A stretch of 32,560 nucleotides of DNA from Candidatus Omnitrophota bacterium. Its GTDB lineage: Bacteria > Omnitrophota > Gorgyraeia > Gygaellales > Profunditerraquicolaceae. This document shows, in pieces, positions 24,676 to 31,334 of the stretch. The first letter of the stretch is position 1; every line of letters begins with the position of its first letter. The position numbers were made by a program, and so were the translations under genes. Where the stretch lies: assembly GCA_026387385.1 (NCBI GenBank), contig JAPLLU010000089.1:1-32560 (forward strand), in the 5' to 3' direction. A model generated the notes under the pieces. That model did no database searches, was not told the DNA's origin, and worked only from the letters and a program-made list of their open reading frames with translations.

Positions 24676-25666
24676 GGGCAGCATATTGTTAATTGCGCTC
24701 TGGTCGCTGTGCCTGTTATCCACCTTTGCCGTAATATTAGGTTATGGCGTCAGGCAAAAGATTATGCTGGCTAGCCGTCTTGATGACAGGGCTAAGCTCA
24801 GCCTTATTGCCGAGGCGGGAATAGTAAGGGCAATCGCTGAGGTTAAAAGAGAGCTTCCGAAGTCATACGACGCCATCAATGACTATTGGAGTATAAACAT
24901 AGATACATTTAAAGATATCCCGCTAGGCGACGGAAGATTTAATGTTTATAACGAATATATAAATGATATAAGCGGATTAATGGAAACGCGCTTTGGCCTT
25001 GTAGACGAAGAAAGAAAGATAAATATAAATACAGCAGAGTCCAGGATAATAAAGAATATTTTGCGATTTGCCCTAAATATTGATGAAATGTTAGCGCAAC
25101 AGCTGGCTGCTTCTATTGTTGATTGGCGAGACAGCGATAGCGAATTATCCATACCTTCAGGAAGCGCAGAGGATGCATTTTATAATGATTTGCAATATCC
25201 CTATGAAGCTAAAGATGCAAATTTCGAATCTTTAGATGAGCTCTTGTTGGTTAAGGGAATAACTCCAGGTATATTTGAGAAAATCAAAGACTACATAACT
25301 ATTTACGGTACCGGTAGGGTTAATGTAAATACGGCGTCTAAGTTTGTACTTTTATCCGTGGGGTTTACCGAAGATATTGTAGATAAAATTATAACAGTGC
25401 GTTCGGGAGATGACGGGATATTGGGTAATGCCGACGATATTTTCTTTGATTCGTCTTCCAGCGTCGCGGTTAAACTAAATCAGTTTTACGCCCTTAACGA
25501 AGCAACGCTGGGAGAAATAAATGCTATTAGTGATCTTTACCTGAATTCTACTTCCAGTTGTTTTATGGCTAGGAGTACAGCTACGTTAAGGAATAAAAAG
25601 AGTTCGCAAACTATCATCAGTGTATTCGATAAAGACGGCAAAGTCTTATATTGGCGGGAGTCTTAA
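24611..25666 (+). CDS. gspK: Minor pseudopilin GspK
   Basis: The protein of about 351 aa has a leader ending KG, a hydrophobic segment ILLIALWSLCLLSTFAVILG without Glu5 as usual for GspK, and the large K-type domain. Hallmarks are KININTAES, VDWRDSDSE, the helix-hairpin-helix-like LDELLLVKGIT and VNVNTAS. SGDDGILGNADDIFF is an acidic loop likely to bind calcium, as in characterised GspK. The ORF track begins at a TTG; ATG 24611 or 24614 is preferred, with GGAG just upstream. It overlaps gspJ by 65 bases. GspK forms the pseudopilus tip with GspI and GspJ. Confidence 0.9.
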   Translation: MMVTKSANSLKQSAYQLPKVFKGSILLIALWSLCLLSTFAVILGYGVRQKIMLASRLDDRAKLSLIAEAGIVRAIAEVKRELPKSYDAINDYWSINIDTFKDIPLGDGRFNVYNEYINDISGLMETRFGLVDEERKININTAESRIIKNILRFALNIDEMLAQQLAASIVDWRDSDSELSIPSGSAEDAFYNDLQYPYEAKDANFESLDELLLVKGITPGIFEKIKDYITIYGTGRVNVNTASKFVLLSVGFTEDIVDKIITVRSGDDGILGNADDIFFDSSSSVAVKLNQFYALNEATLGEINAISDLYLNSTSSCFMARSTATLRNKKSSQTIISVFDKDGKVLYWRES

Positions 25667-25668
25667 AA

Positions 25669-27150
25669 GTGCTGGGTATAAAAATCGTAAAATTAAATCT
25701 TTTACCTGGAATGCAGGCAAGAGAAATCGTAGGGATAGATTTTAGCGGTAATAATTTAAAGATAGCCCACGTAAGGCTTTCTGCTAATAAGAAAGAGGTA
25801 GTCAATCTCTTTAGCCGCAGTATCCTGGGAGTGAAAGACGAAGACATCCCTAAGATCATTAACGAGGCCTTTCATGGATTAAATGCAAAGAATCCGTATG
25901 TCATAAATATATTGTCTTCTCATTTGGCAATCACCAAGAACATCGAGATACCTTCTGTTGACCATAAAGAGATAAAAGAAATTATAAACCTGCAGGCAGG
26001 AAGACACACGCCCTATTCACGAGAAGAGATCATCATCGATTATATCGATTTAGGTACTTACAAGAATAGTTACACCAAGGTGCTTCTAGTGATAGTGTCG
26101 CGCAATGTGGCAAAAAGGAATTTTGAGATACTGGAAAGGTCCGGCATTAGACTGGATAAGGTGCTTTTTGCTCCGGAAGGGCTGACGATGTTTATTTCCA
26201 GGGCCTTAGGTTTAGAAACCAAGGATTCTCCGGTAAATATAATCCACGTCAATGAGGATTTTACGGATTTTAACATCGTCTTTAAGGGCAAGGTGATATT
26301 TATAAGGTCTATCCCCATCGGAGCGCAGAATCTGGTGGCAGAAAAAGAAAAATACCTAACAAGATTTACGGATGAAGTAAAAAGGTCGCTTGAGGCTTAT
26401 CAGATTGAGAATATCGAGAAGACTCCCAATTCACTTATTTTAACCGGAGCTGTTTCGGAATTAAAGGATTTAGAAAATAATTTGAATAATAATCTGCCTT
26501 TTTCCGTTAAGGTATTGCCTTCTTATAAAAATATTTTACTTTCCGATAAGGCCTCAAAGGAAACATCCCTCTCAAGGCGTTTATCGTATTTAGACGTGAT
26601 TGCGCCTATCCTTAACTGGAAGGATTGCAAGATTGACCTTATTCCTGAAGAGGTAAAGCTAAAAATGGCTTTTGAGAAAAGAAGCAGGGATTTAATCAAG
26701 ACGGGAATCCTTGTCCTTGCGCTCTTTGTTTTAATCTTCTCCATACTTATAAGCCATGTTTTCCTAAAAAGCGCTTATTTAAAGAAGTTGAATGATAAAT
26801 ACCAGCCGTTAAATAAAGAGGCAAAAAAACTGGAGGGTGATTTTGAAAAGGTCAGCCTGATTAAAAATTATATATCAAAACGCGGATACCCCTTAGAGGT
26901 ATTAATTGAGTTATATAATGTTTCCCCCGATCAGGTAGCGTTGAATAATATCAGGTTTGATGATCAGGGAAAATTTACGATTAGAGGCACAGCGGATTCC
27001 ATGTCTACGGTTTTTTCCTTAGTAGACAATATGGAAAAAGCAAAATATTTCAAGGACGTAAAAACTAAATATACCGCAAAAAGAAAAGAAGGCATGATGG
27101 ACGTAGCGGATTTTGAAATCGCCTGTATCTTAGAAAAGAAAGTTGACTGA
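25669..27150 (+). CDS. gspL: GspL/PilM-PilN fusion-like inner-membrane protein
   Basis: The N-terminal part (about 20-330) is a PilM/GspL-type actin-like domain with IVGIDFSGNNLKIAHV and a later LILTGAVSEL. A single membrane helix lies near 344-366, followed by a periplasmic PilN-like region with a coiled coil and a beta-alpha domain (VALNNIRFDDQGKFTIRG). This arrangement is that of GspL, equal to PilM plus PilN. It links the GspE ATPase to the periplasmic part. The track's TTG at 25651 overlaps gspK; GTG 25669 has GGGAG eight bases before it and is the better start. It overlaps the next gene by 1 base. Confidence 0.85.
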   Translation: MLGIKIVKLNLLPGMQAREIVGIDFSGNNLKIAHVRLSANKKEVVNLFSRSILGVKDEDIPKIINEAFHGLNAKNPYVINILSSHLAITKNIEIPSVDHKEIKEIINLQAGRHTPYSREEIIIDYIDLGTYKNSYTKVLLVIVSRNVAKRNFEILERSGIRLDKVLFAPEGLTMFISRALGLETKDSPVNIIHVNEDFTDFNIVFKGKVIFIRSIPIGAQNLVAEKEKYLTRFTDEVKRSLEAYQIENIEKTPNSLILTGAVSELKDLENNLNNNLPFSVKVLPSYKNILLSDKASKETSLSRRLSYLDVIAPILNWKDCKIDLIPEEVKLKMAFEKRSRDLIKTGILVLALFVLIFSILISHVFLKSAYLKKLNDKYQPLNKEAKKLEGDFEKVSLIKNYISKRGYPLEVLIELYNVSPDQVALNNIRFDDQGKFTIRGTADSMSTVFSLVDNMEKAKYFKDVKTKYTAKRKEGMMDVADFEIACILEKKVD

Positions 27151-27716
27151 TGAATATTTTAAAGACAATGCAATCATTGCCTACAATCATTACCCGGCTG
27201 AATAAAAAGCAAAAGAGGATTTTTTATATAGCAGTCCTTTTAGTTTCACTGTTATTGTTAGAGCGGCTGATAATTTATCCGATTTATTATAAAATAAAAA
27301 CCTTCAATAAGGAGATCCAAGAGGCTGAGTCAGAGATAAAAAAGAATCTGCATATAATTTCCCAGAAGGATAAGATATCGCAGGAGAAGGATAAATACTA
27401 CTCTTTCTTAAGCAAGTCTACAAGCGAAGAAGAGGAGATTACTTCTATCCTGAAAGAGATTGAAGAGCTGGCAAACAAGGCCTCAATATACGTTGAAGAC
27501 ATGAAGCCCGCAGGCACAAAGGTCATAGATTCAAACAAAAAATATATGATAACTTTAAACTGCGAAGCGCAGATGGAACAACTTATTGATTTCATGTATA
27601 ATATAGAGAATTCAAGTAAACTCTTTTCGATTGAGAAATACGAGATAAATCCGAAAGCAAGGGACTCAAGCGTTGCCAAATGCAGTATGTCGATATCGAA
27701 GATAAGTATTCCGTAA
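27150..27716 (+). CDS. gspM: GspM/PilO-like protein
   Basis: The 188-aa protein has a short cytoplasmic N-terminus, one membrane helix (about 26-45), a periplasmic coiled coil (about 50-115) and a ferredoxin-like C-terminal domain. This is the layout of GspM and PilO, partners of GspL/PilN. Its ATG shares a base with the TGA of the previous gene (TGATG), typical of coupled translation. No further T2SS gene follows, so gspC, gspD and the prepilin peptidase must be elsewhere if the system is complete. Confidence 0.85.
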   Translation: MNILKTMQSLPTIITRLNKKQKRIFYIAVLLVSLLLLERLIIYPIYYKIKTFNKEIQEAESEIKKNLHIISQKDKISQEKDKYYSFLSKSTSEEEEITSILKEIEELANKASIYVEDMKPAGTKVIDSNKKYMITLNCEAQMEQLIDFMYNIENSSKLFSIEKYEINPKARDSSVAKCSMSISKISIP

Positions 27717-27739
27717 TCATGGAGTTTATATATTATTTT

Positions 27740-27767
27740 TCGTTAATCGTTAATCGTTATACGTTAA
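27740..27767 (+). repeat. Heptamer array TCGTTAA x4
   Basis: TCGTTAA TCGTTAA TCGTTAT ACGTTAA, exact period 7, in the gap after gspM. Same period as the arrays at 16217, 22350 and 24071, with a different unit. Confidence 0.85.
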
Positions 27768-27810
27768 ACTCAAGGACCGGTTTGACAAACTGCCATATAA
27801 AGGAGGGCAC

Positions 27811-28284
27811 ATGAGAAGACTGTTTTTTATTGTATTGGCCTTAGTTTTCATTTTGAATTTCAGCGCCTATTGCTTAGATACCAAGCTTTTTGATATGCGT
27901 AACAAGATTTTTGAAGAATCCAAAAAGATAAAATTATTGGTGGGAACTTCGCAGGATTTGGTCTTAATAAACAGCATGTGGGATTCCTGCATCATGTGTA
28001 TGTCACAGCTGGATGCCTATTTCTCCATGCTTGGTGTTTTTAATACCATAAAAAAAGAAAATTTAACTGAGGTTGCCGTTGATTATCTTACCAATTGGTT
28101 AACCGAGATAAAAAATACCAACGAACTTAATATTAAAAGCCTTGATTCAGTTATAGTAACCATGGACCCGAATACTAAGCCGCGCATGGAAAAGTTAAAG
28201 GGATACTTTAAAGAGGTAAATAACCAGATTAACAGCGAATTAAATAAGATTTCTTCAATAAAGCAAAGCCTGCAAAAAAGATAA
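27811..28284 (+). CDS. Small exported helical protein, unknown function
   Basis: The 157-aa protein has a clear signal peptide (MRRLFFIVLALVFILNFSAY) and is otherwise predicted mostly helical and polar. Two cysteines in a CIMC pattern lie near residue 65. I do not recognise a family. AAAGGAGGG sits a few bases before the ATG, a strong ribosome site. It follows the T2SS operon and precedes a DUF167 gene by 9 bases, so it may share that transcript. Confidence 0.7.
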   Translation: MRRLFFIVLALVFILNFSAYCLDTKLFDMRNKIFEESKKIKLLVGTSQDLVLINSMWDSCIMCMSQLDAYFSMLGVFNTIKKENLTEVAVDYLTNWLTEIKNTNELNIKSLDSVIVTMDPNTKPRMEKLKGYFKEVNNQINSELNKISSIKQSLQKR

Positions 28285-28293
28285 GTTACAAAT

Positions 28294-28518
28294 ATGAATA
28301 TTTCTGTTAAGGTCAAACCGAACTCGAAAGAAAATAAAATAGAAAAAGTAAAGGATAATGCGTTTATTTTACGGGTAAAACAGGCAGCAAAAGAAGGCAG
28401 GGCAAACGAGGCCGCAGTAAAGTTGCTCAGTGAGTTCTTCGATATACCTAAAAGCAGAATCGCGATTATCTCCGGACATAAGAGTAAAAATAAGATTATC
28501 GGACTAGAAGGAATCTAG
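28294..28518 (+). CDS. DUF167 / YggU family protein
   Basis: The 74-aa protein matches the small DUF167 (UPF0235, YggU) family: VKVKPNSKENKIEKV, then LRVKQAAKEGRANEAAVKLL and IISGHKSKNKIIGL. Length is slightly below the usual 80-100 aa. Its biochemical role is not established. It is often found near other housekeeping genes; here it lies 9 bases after a small exported protein. Confidence 0.85.
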   Translation: MNISVKVKPNSKENKIEKVKDNAFILRVKQAAKEGRANEAAVKLLSEFFDIPKSRIAIISGHKSKNKIIGLEGI

Positions 28519-28556
28519 TATACAATTACTAAGCAGTCGTGAAAAAGGGGACGCAT

Positions 28557-29117
28557 ATGAGGAAAAAGGCCGTTTTTATCTTTGCTGTTTTATTTTTGTT
28601 TTGTTCAGGTTATTTATCAGCCGCACAATGGGGCAAGGGTGTGAAATTAAAACACATCGATAAGAATAAGGACGGAATAATAGATAAGAAAGAATGGCGC
28701 ATGGAAGAGGCCTGGGGGCATAAAGTGCACACCCGAGTCAATAACTGGTGGGAGAGAAGGGCGGATACCAACGGTGACGGCACAGTGGATAGTAATGAAT
28801 TATCAGCCTGGAAGACATTAGAAAAAGAACGTATAGATTTAAACAATGACGGTGTAATAGATGCTAAAGAAAGAAGGCTTTGCTGGAGGCATGCACGCTC
28901 GCGGGTAAATACAGCCTTGGAAGCCCAGTATGACAAGAATTCCGACGGATGGCTCCAGCCGGAGGAAGCCAGAGCGATGCTTAAGGCTAAGCATGCCTTG
29001 ATTATAAGTAACGGCCAGGCGAAGGTAGATTCGGAATTAGAAGAAGAATACGATACAAATAATGATGGCGTTATTGACTTAAAGGAAGCAGAGTCATTAA
29101 AAGAAGACACGCAATAA
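28557..29117 (+). CDS. Exported protein with five EF-hand-like calcium sites
   Basis: From ATG 28557 (AGGGG a few bases upstream; the track's GTG at 28539 is less likely) the protein has a signal peptide ending LSAAQ. It carries five 12-residue EF loops: DKNKDGIIDKKE, DTNGDGTVDSNE, DLNNDGVIDAKE, DKNSDGWLQPEE and DTNNDGVIDLKE. All keep the D-x-N/D-x-D-G core and a final Glu. It should bind calcium outside the inner membrane. Partners are unknown; the GspG and GspK pseudopilins upstream also carry calcium-type loops, but a link is speculative. Confidence 0.85.
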   Translation: MRKKAVFIFAVLFLFCSGYLSAAQWGKGVKLKHIDKNKDGIIDKKEWRMEEAWGHKVHTRVNNWWERRADTNGDGTVDSNELSAWKTLEKERIDLNNDGVIDAKERRLCWRHARSRVNTALEAQYDKNSDGWLQPEEARAMLKAKHALIISNGQAKVDSELEEEYDTNNDGVIDLKEAESLKEDTQ

Positions 29118-29118
29118 A

Positions 29119-29138
29119 GAAAAATTCAGGAATTTTTC
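29119..29138 (+). terminator. Possible weak terminator after the EF-hand gene
   Basis: GAAAAATT CAGG AATTTTTC forms a perfect 8-bp stem with a 4-base loop directly after the stop codon, followed by TT. The stem is A/T-rich, so efficiency is uncertain. Confidence 0.35.
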
Positions 29139-29161
29139 TTGTAAGGAAGAGTGGGGATGAA

Positions 29162-29210
29162 CCCCGCCTTTCCTAAAAAATATTAATTAAATAACTAAGG
29201 AAGGGCGGGG
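29162..29210 (+). promoter_or_regulatory. Stem-loop covering the ribosome site and start of the thioesterase gene
   Basis: CCCCGCCTTTCCT (29162-29174) pairs with AGGAAGGGCGGGG (29198-29210), 12 Watson-Crick pairs and one G-T pair, with a 23-base A/T loop. The 3' arm contains AAGGA and runs into the GTG start. A competing short hairpin GGGG-ATGAA-CCCC (29153-29165) uses the same 5' arm. The layout suggests start-site occlusion or an attenuator-like switch; no ligand class is recognised. Confidence 0.55.
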
Positions 29211-29593
29211 TGAAGGTAAAAATTTATTATCACCATACGGACTCAGGCGGAGTCGTCTATTACGCTAATTATTTAAAGTTCCTAGAAGAGGCACGCACTG
29301 AATATTTAGAACAGAATGCTATTTCCGTAAAGGAGCTTGCTGACAGGGGAATATTGTTTGTGGTTGCCCGTCAGGAGATAGATTATAAAAATCCGGCTTT
29401 TTACGGGGATACCCTTTCCATAAACACGCTCCTTACAGAAATCTCGGGGGTTAAATTGGTATTTGAATGCGAAATTTTAAATCAAGACAATAAGATTGTC
29501 TCTATTGCCAAGACAATCATGGTTTGTATTGGAAAAGACTTCAAGCCTCAGGCTATTCCAGAAGAAATCCGCAAGAAATTGAGTAATCAATAA
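29210..29593 (+). CDS. ybgC: YbgC-type acyl-CoA thioesterase (hot-dog fold)
   Basis: The 127-aa protein has the 4HBT/YbgC signature YYHHTDSGGVVYYANYLKF followed by LEEARTEYL; the Asp of HTD is the catalytic residue in the family. It would hydrolyse short acyl-CoA or related thioesters in the cytoplasm. ybgC classically opens tol-pal operons, and TolQ- and TolR-like genes do follow here, separated by a hydrolase remnant and a small membrane protein. The start is GTG at 29210, inside the 3' arm of a strong stem-loop. Confidence 0.85.
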   Translation: MKVKIYYHHTDSGGVVYYANYLKFLEEARTEYLEQNAISVKELADRGILFVVARQEIDYKNPAFYGDTLSINTLLTEISGVKLVFECEILNQDNKIVSIAKTIMVCIGKDFKPQAIPEEIRKKLSNQ

Positions 29594-29610
29594 CCGCTTC
29601 GAGAGCCGGT

Positions 29611-29827
29611 GTGAATAAGCTGCAGTCATTAGATAAAAGCGCCTGTTTTCTTAATCCATTGCCGGGAGGATAATCAGATACCTTTTATGCATGCCCAATT
29701 GTTGCATAAAGCGAGGATTGAAAGCCAACTTTGGATAATTCCTGGCTTGGATCACAAAGAAGGTTTGTCGGCGAAAAAAGAAGAGTACCAGCTAAAGGTT
29801 TTAAAGTTTTTACAAGATAATCTCTAG
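29611..29827 (+). pseudogene. Remnant of an alpha/beta hydrolase (C-terminal end)
   Basis: The gap after ybgC encodes, in one frame, APVFLIHCREDNQIPF, then LWIIPGLDHKEGLSAK, and ends VLKFLQDNL with TAG at 29825. This is the usual end of an alpha/beta hydrolase, including the catalytic His (GLDH). The HG of the LIHGREDxxxP motif reads HC. The preceding part (VNKLQSLDK) is in another frame, with a stop (TAG 29630) in the main frame. No start or nucleophile region remains. So it is a decayed 3' fragment, probably of a gene once placed between ybgC and tolQ. Identification is by eye. Confidence 0.6.
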
Positions 29828-29913
29828 CGTTATCATAAAATTAGGTTTAAGATTTTTTTCGCTATTAATTCTATTTAGGCGTTCCGTATCGATTTATGAT
29901 GGACAATAAGTAT

Positions 29914-29941
29914 TTGACATGTATAAGAATAATTCTATAAA
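29914..29941 (+). promoter_or_regulatory. Possible promoter before or inside the small membrane protein gene
   Basis: TTGACA (29914-29919, full match) and TATAAA (29936-29941) with a 16-base spacer. The -35 overlaps the ATG of the next ORF (29919), so a transcript from here would begin inside that ORF and serve tolQ-tolR, or the small gene starts later than shown. Confidence 0.4.
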
Positions 29942-30197
29942 ATCTTTTGTATTATTAAGTCGAACCGGATGTTTACTCCCTTTCCTTATAATCTTCAATC
30001 TTTTTTTTGGTTTGCTGTTTTTTAGGCCTTTTGTCTGGCTGTTAATACAGGCAATATTAATATTGCTTTTTTTGATAAACGGATATATTATAACGAGAAA
30101 AATAAATTCTGCCTCTTCCGGAAAACGCAATGATGTAATAGATGTTACGGCAGAAATAGTAGAAGAGGAAAAAAGTAAAAATAAACAACTTGAATAA
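29919..30197 (+). CDS. Small membrane protein, unknown
   Basis: The 92-aa ORF has two closely spaced hydrophobic segments (about 17-38 and 39-57), then a basic stretch ITRKINSASSGKR and an acidic tail. No family is recognised. The ATG has no good ribosome site and overlaps a promoter-like -35 box, so the true start is uncertain. It ends 12 bases before the TolQ-like gene and may belong to that operon. The opposite-strand 131-aa ORF covering it is judged a shadow. Confidence 0.55.
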   Translation: MYKNNSIKSFVLLSRTGCLLPFLIIFNLFFGLLFFRPFVWLLIQAILILLFLINGYIITRKINSASSGKRNDVIDVTAEIVEEEKSKNKQLE

Positions 30198-30209
30198 TAA
30201 GGAGGAAAT

Positions 30210-30842
30210 ATGTTTAATTTTCTTATAAAGGGCGGCCCAATAATGATACCAATTATGCTCGGTTCAATTTTTGGACTGACAATAGCCATTGAGAGGTTCT
30301 GGGTTTTTCGTCACATGAAGTTAAATACATTCGAATTCGTGCAGGAGATATTCAAGAATTTAAAGGCAAATAAAGCCAAGGACACCATACAATTATGCGA
30401 TATAAATATTCAACATCCTCTTGCGGTAGTTTTTAAGGTCGGGATAGAAAGGCGCCAGCTGCCCTTAAACAGACTGGAAAAAATCTTAGAACAGGTAGGT
30501 AATAACCAAGTCCAAAAATTAGAAAAACACCTGGGGGCCTTGGTATCTATAATCAACATTGAGCCGTTATTAGGATTCCTGGGAACGATTACCGGCCTGA
30601 TCCGCGCCTTTATGTCCTGGGAAAAGGCCGGAGCTAATGTTACTGTTAGTCTTTTGGCCGGAGGAATTTATGAGGCAATGATTACCACTGCGGCAGGCCT
30701 CATAATCGCTATACCGCTTTATCTTTGTTACCATTACTTCATCAGCCGTATAAAGATTACTTCAAGCGAGCTGACGAACCATTCTATCCAGTTGTTGGAA
30801 GTTATAGCCGAAACGCAGGATAAAGAGGAGGCTGATAAATGA
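30210..30842 (+). CDS. tolQ: TolQ/ExbB/MotA-family proton channel subunit
   Basis: The 210-aa protein has three membrane segments (about 8-27, 110-135, 150-175) and the family motifs EPLLGFLGTITGLIRAF and GGIYEAMITTAAGLIIAIP. With the TolR/ExbD-like protein it forms a proton-driven inner-membrane motor that energises outer-membrane processes. TAAGGAGGAAAT precedes the ATG. It overlaps the next gene by 4 bases (ATGA). TolQ rather than ExbB is suggested only by the ybgC gene upstream; TolA, TolB and Pal are not in the window. Confidence 0.9.
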   Translation: MFNFLIKGGPIMIPIMLGSIFGLTIAIERFWVFRHMKLNTFEFVQEIFKNLKANKAKDTIQLCDINIQHPLAVVFKVGIERRQLPLNRLEKILEQVGNNQVQKLEKHLGALVSIINIEPLLGFLGTITGLIRAFMSWEKAGANVTVSLLAGGIYEAMITTAAGLIIAIPLYLCYHYFISRIKITSSELTNHSIQLLEVIAETQDKEEADK

Positions 30843-31261
30843 AAATATCAGGACAAAGAGATTATCTGGTTAGTCTTGAGTCAGTTGCTATGACCGATAT
30901 CGTGCTGAATATGTTCATCTTCTTTTTTATTTCTTTCAGTTTACTTTATACATTCAGTCCTTACCGCATCAAAAAACTAGAAGTTAATCTTCCCGAGGCA
31001 AGCAGCGCAAAACCCATTAAAAACATGAGTGAAGCTAATATTACAATTAATAACGAAGGCCTGGTATATTTGGATAAAGAACTCGTGACAAAAAAAGAAC
31101 TGAAGGAAAAAATAAACATAATGCATAAAGGTAACCCTGAACTTGAGGTCGTTTTAAATTCAGACAGGTTAGTCCAGTTTAGGAATATTGTCGGTATTCT
31201 GGATATTTTGAATGAATTGGGCATCAAAAATCTGAATATAGCAGCAACGTCTGAGGAATAG
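30839..31261 (+). CDS. tolR: TolR/ExbD-family protein
   Basis: The 140-aa protein has a short cytoplasmic N-terminus, one membrane helix with the essential Asp (Asp20 in MTDIVLNMFIFFF), and a periplasmic domain with VNLPEAS, ITINNEGLVYLDKE and a C-terminal half typical of ExbD/TolR (VVLNSDRLVQF). It pairs with the channel protein encoded just upstream, with which it overlaps by 4 bases. The proton path residue is intact, in contrast to the c-like protein of the ATPase cluster. Confidence 0.9.
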   Translation: MKISGQRDYLVSLESVAMTDIVLNMFIFFFISFSLLYTFSPYRIKKLEVNLPEASSAKPIKNMSEANITINNEGLVYLDKELVTKKELKEKINIMHKGNPELEVVLNSDRLVQFRNIVGILDILNELGIKNLNIAATSEE

Positions 31262-31268
31262 AAGTCGC

Positions 31269-31296
31269 TTGACTTGTAAAAGATTTATGTTATTCT
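31269..31296 (+). promoter_or_regulatory. Likely promoter of the pyrophosphatase gene
   Basis: TTGACT (31269-31274) and TATTCT (31291-31296) with a 16-base spacer and an extended -10 TGT just before it. The position, 39 bases before the ATG with a separate strong ribosome site (AAGGAGGG at 31321), suits a dedicated transcript for the pump gene. Confidence 0.5.
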
Positions 31297-31334
31297 ACTG
31301 GTTAATTTTGTAACTTAATTAAGGAGGGAATAAA

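Noticed and set aside
16217-27767. Heptamer and 37-bp arrays as CRISPR arrays
   Set aside because: Units are directly adjacent without unique spacers, far too short, and no cas genes are present.
27782-27801. TTGACA ... TATAAA before the 157-aa exported protein
   Set aside because: The spacer is only 8 bases, too short for a sigma-70-type promoter.
29894-30289. 131-aa ORF on the minus strand
   Set aside because: It runs antisense across the small membrane protein and the start of the TolQ-like gene, with a composition expected from a shadow; no ribosome site or family recognised.
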